From Acidobacteriota bacterium (lineage in GTDB: Bacteria; Acidobacteriota; Thermoanaerobaculia; Multivoradales; Multivoraceae), in assembly GCA_011525365.1 (NCBI GenBank), contig WTGQ01000002.1, positions 3,057,948-3,121,947 of the forward strand: DNA of 64,000 nt. The letters are read 5' to 3'. The notes beneath the pieces were generated by a model that had not been told where the DNA came from, ran no database searches, and saw only the letters and a program-made list of their open reading frames with translations. Below, piece by piece: positions 63,292 through 64,000 of the stretch. Position 1 is the stretch's first letter. Each line of letters starts with the position of its first letter. The position numbers and the translations under genes are program-made.

Positions 63292-64000
63292 ATGACCGAG
63301 TTTCTGCTGTCGCCGCCGCTGCTGCTCATGCTCGGCAGCGTGGTCCTGGCCGCGGCGCCGCGCAACGTGCTGCCGCGGACCGTGCTGCGCGCGCTGCTCC
63401 TGGCCCTGCCGGTCTACTCCCTCTGGCGCTTCTGGGGCCTCGACATCGGCGACTACGCCCAGTTCGAGCTCTTCGGCCAGACCCTGACGCTCGTCCGGAT
63501 CGACCCGCTGAGCCGGATCTTCGTCGTCATCTTCCACCTCGCGGCGCTGATCGGCAGCATCTACTCCTTCTACGTCAAGGACAACTTCCAGCCGCTCGTG
63601 GGCGTGTTCTACGCCGGGTCGGCACTGGGGGTCGTGCTGGCCGGCGACCTCTGGACGCTGTTCCTGTTCTGGGAAGTGGCCGCGGTGTCGTCGGCGCTGC
63701 TGGTCTGGGTCCGGAGGAGCGGCAGGGCGGCCGGCGCCGGCCTGCGCTACCTCGGCATGCAGATGGTCTCGGGCGTCCTGCTGCTCGCCGGCATCGTGCT
63801 GCTCCGTCACGAAGTCGGCGCGGCCCCCGGCTGGGCCGAGTTCCGCAACCTGACGGGCTTCCTCGAGGACGGCGGACTCGGCTTCTCGAATCTGGCGGCG
63901 ACCCTCATCTTCCTCGCCTTCGGTCTCAAGGCGGCCTTTCCGCTGCTGCACAGTTGGCTGATCGACGCCTATCCCGAGTCGACACCGGCCGGCGCCGTGT
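63292..64000 (+). CDS. Proton-conducting membrane transporter subunit, MrpD/NuoL-like (3' partial)
   Basis: N-terminal 236 residues of a large integral membrane protein of the NuoL/NuoM/MrpA-D group; it runs off the right edge. Eight or so helices are visible. Family marks are VRIDPLSRIFVVIFHLAALIGSIYSFY, LWTLFLFWEVAAVSSALLVW (with the conserved Glu), and LAFGLKAAFPLLHSWLIDAYPESTPAGAV, holding the Lys and the loop of the proton channel. It is a subunit of a Na+/H+ antiporter or a complex I-like enzyme; the missing rest and following genes would decide. Confidence 0.85.
   Translation, partial: MTEFLLSPPLLLMLGSVVLAAAPRNVLPRTVLRALLLALPVYSLWRFWGLDIGDYAQFELFGQTLTLVRIDPLSRIFVVIFHLAALIGSIYSFYVKDNFQPLVGVFYAGSALGVVLAGDLWTLFLFWEVAAVSSALLVWVRRSGRAAGAGLRYLGMQMVSGVLLLAGIVLLRHEVGAAPGWAEFRNLTGFLEDGGLGFSNLAATLIFLAFGLKAAFPLLHSWLIDAYPESTPAGAV

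Overview
The window is very GC-rich bacterial chromosome (third codon positions are almost all G or C) and densely packed: about 58 protein genes, no gene-free stretch over 300 bases (the largest gaps are about 140-150 bases), and no rRNA, tRNA or CRISPR array that I can see. GTG starts are common. About ten same-strand gene pairs share a 4-base ATGA/GTGA stop-start overlap, pointing to pervasive translational coupling. The mix (VC_2705-type sodium symporter, D-aminoacylase-family amidohydrolase, Yip1-like protein, MamK-like actin, box-pathway enzymes, FAS1-like/MaoC hydratase pair) suggests an uncultivated, probably aerobic, heterotrophic Acidobacteriota-like organism. That placement is an inference, not a proof.

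Region by region. 1-9.5 kb: the end of a sodium:solute symporter, recD2 (minus), then a rightward run of a VOC protein, a GH20 hexosaminidase, a FitAB-type toxin-antitoxin pair, a GyrI-like protein, a galactokinase-like GHMP kinase and a crotonase. 9.5-17 kb: a leftward operon of outer-membrane channel, membrane-fusion protein and RND pump, ending in a secreted amidohydrolase. 17-19 kb: a cell-wall amidase followed one base later by a MamK-family actin homologue. 19-22.5 kb: methyltransferase and HAD hydrolase (minus), then a di-haem peroxidase coupled to an unknown exported protein. 22.5-26.4 kb: two isoaspartyl-methyltransferase-like proteins with export or membrane signals, an MFS transporter and a PLP dehydratase. 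26.5-32 kb: a spermidine/putrescine-type ABC transporter with two tandem binding lipoproteins. 32-36.4 kb: boxC, boxB and a sterol C14-reductase-like membrane enzyme. 36.4-40.8 kb: pdxH, a flavin monooxygenase, a small helix-turn-helix protein, two paralogous Fe-S proteins and a Yip1-like protein. 41-50.7 kb: pheST, rsmE, a MaoC-type hydratase pair, aroC, and deoC with a split ALDH16-like aldehyde dehydrogenase pair. 50.7-58.3 kb: YkvA, DUF819 permease, periplasmic MBL hydrolase, inositol-phosphatase-like enzyme, DUF2007, MaoC, murA, an acidic Trp-rich repeat protein and an esterase. 58.3-64 kb: a full-length Lhr helicase, then a small membrane protein and the start of a MrpD/NuoL-like proton-transporter subunit that runs off the end.

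The most notable points are a MamK-like actin coupled to a peptidoglycan amidase; a 42-base REP-like element in three copies with compensatory stem changes, one copy inside the signal-peptide codons of the amidohydrolase; a MurA with Asp in place of the fosfomycin-target Cys; a split ALDH16; two exported Pcm homologues; and a pair of unexplained Fe-S paralogues beside a small HTH protein.
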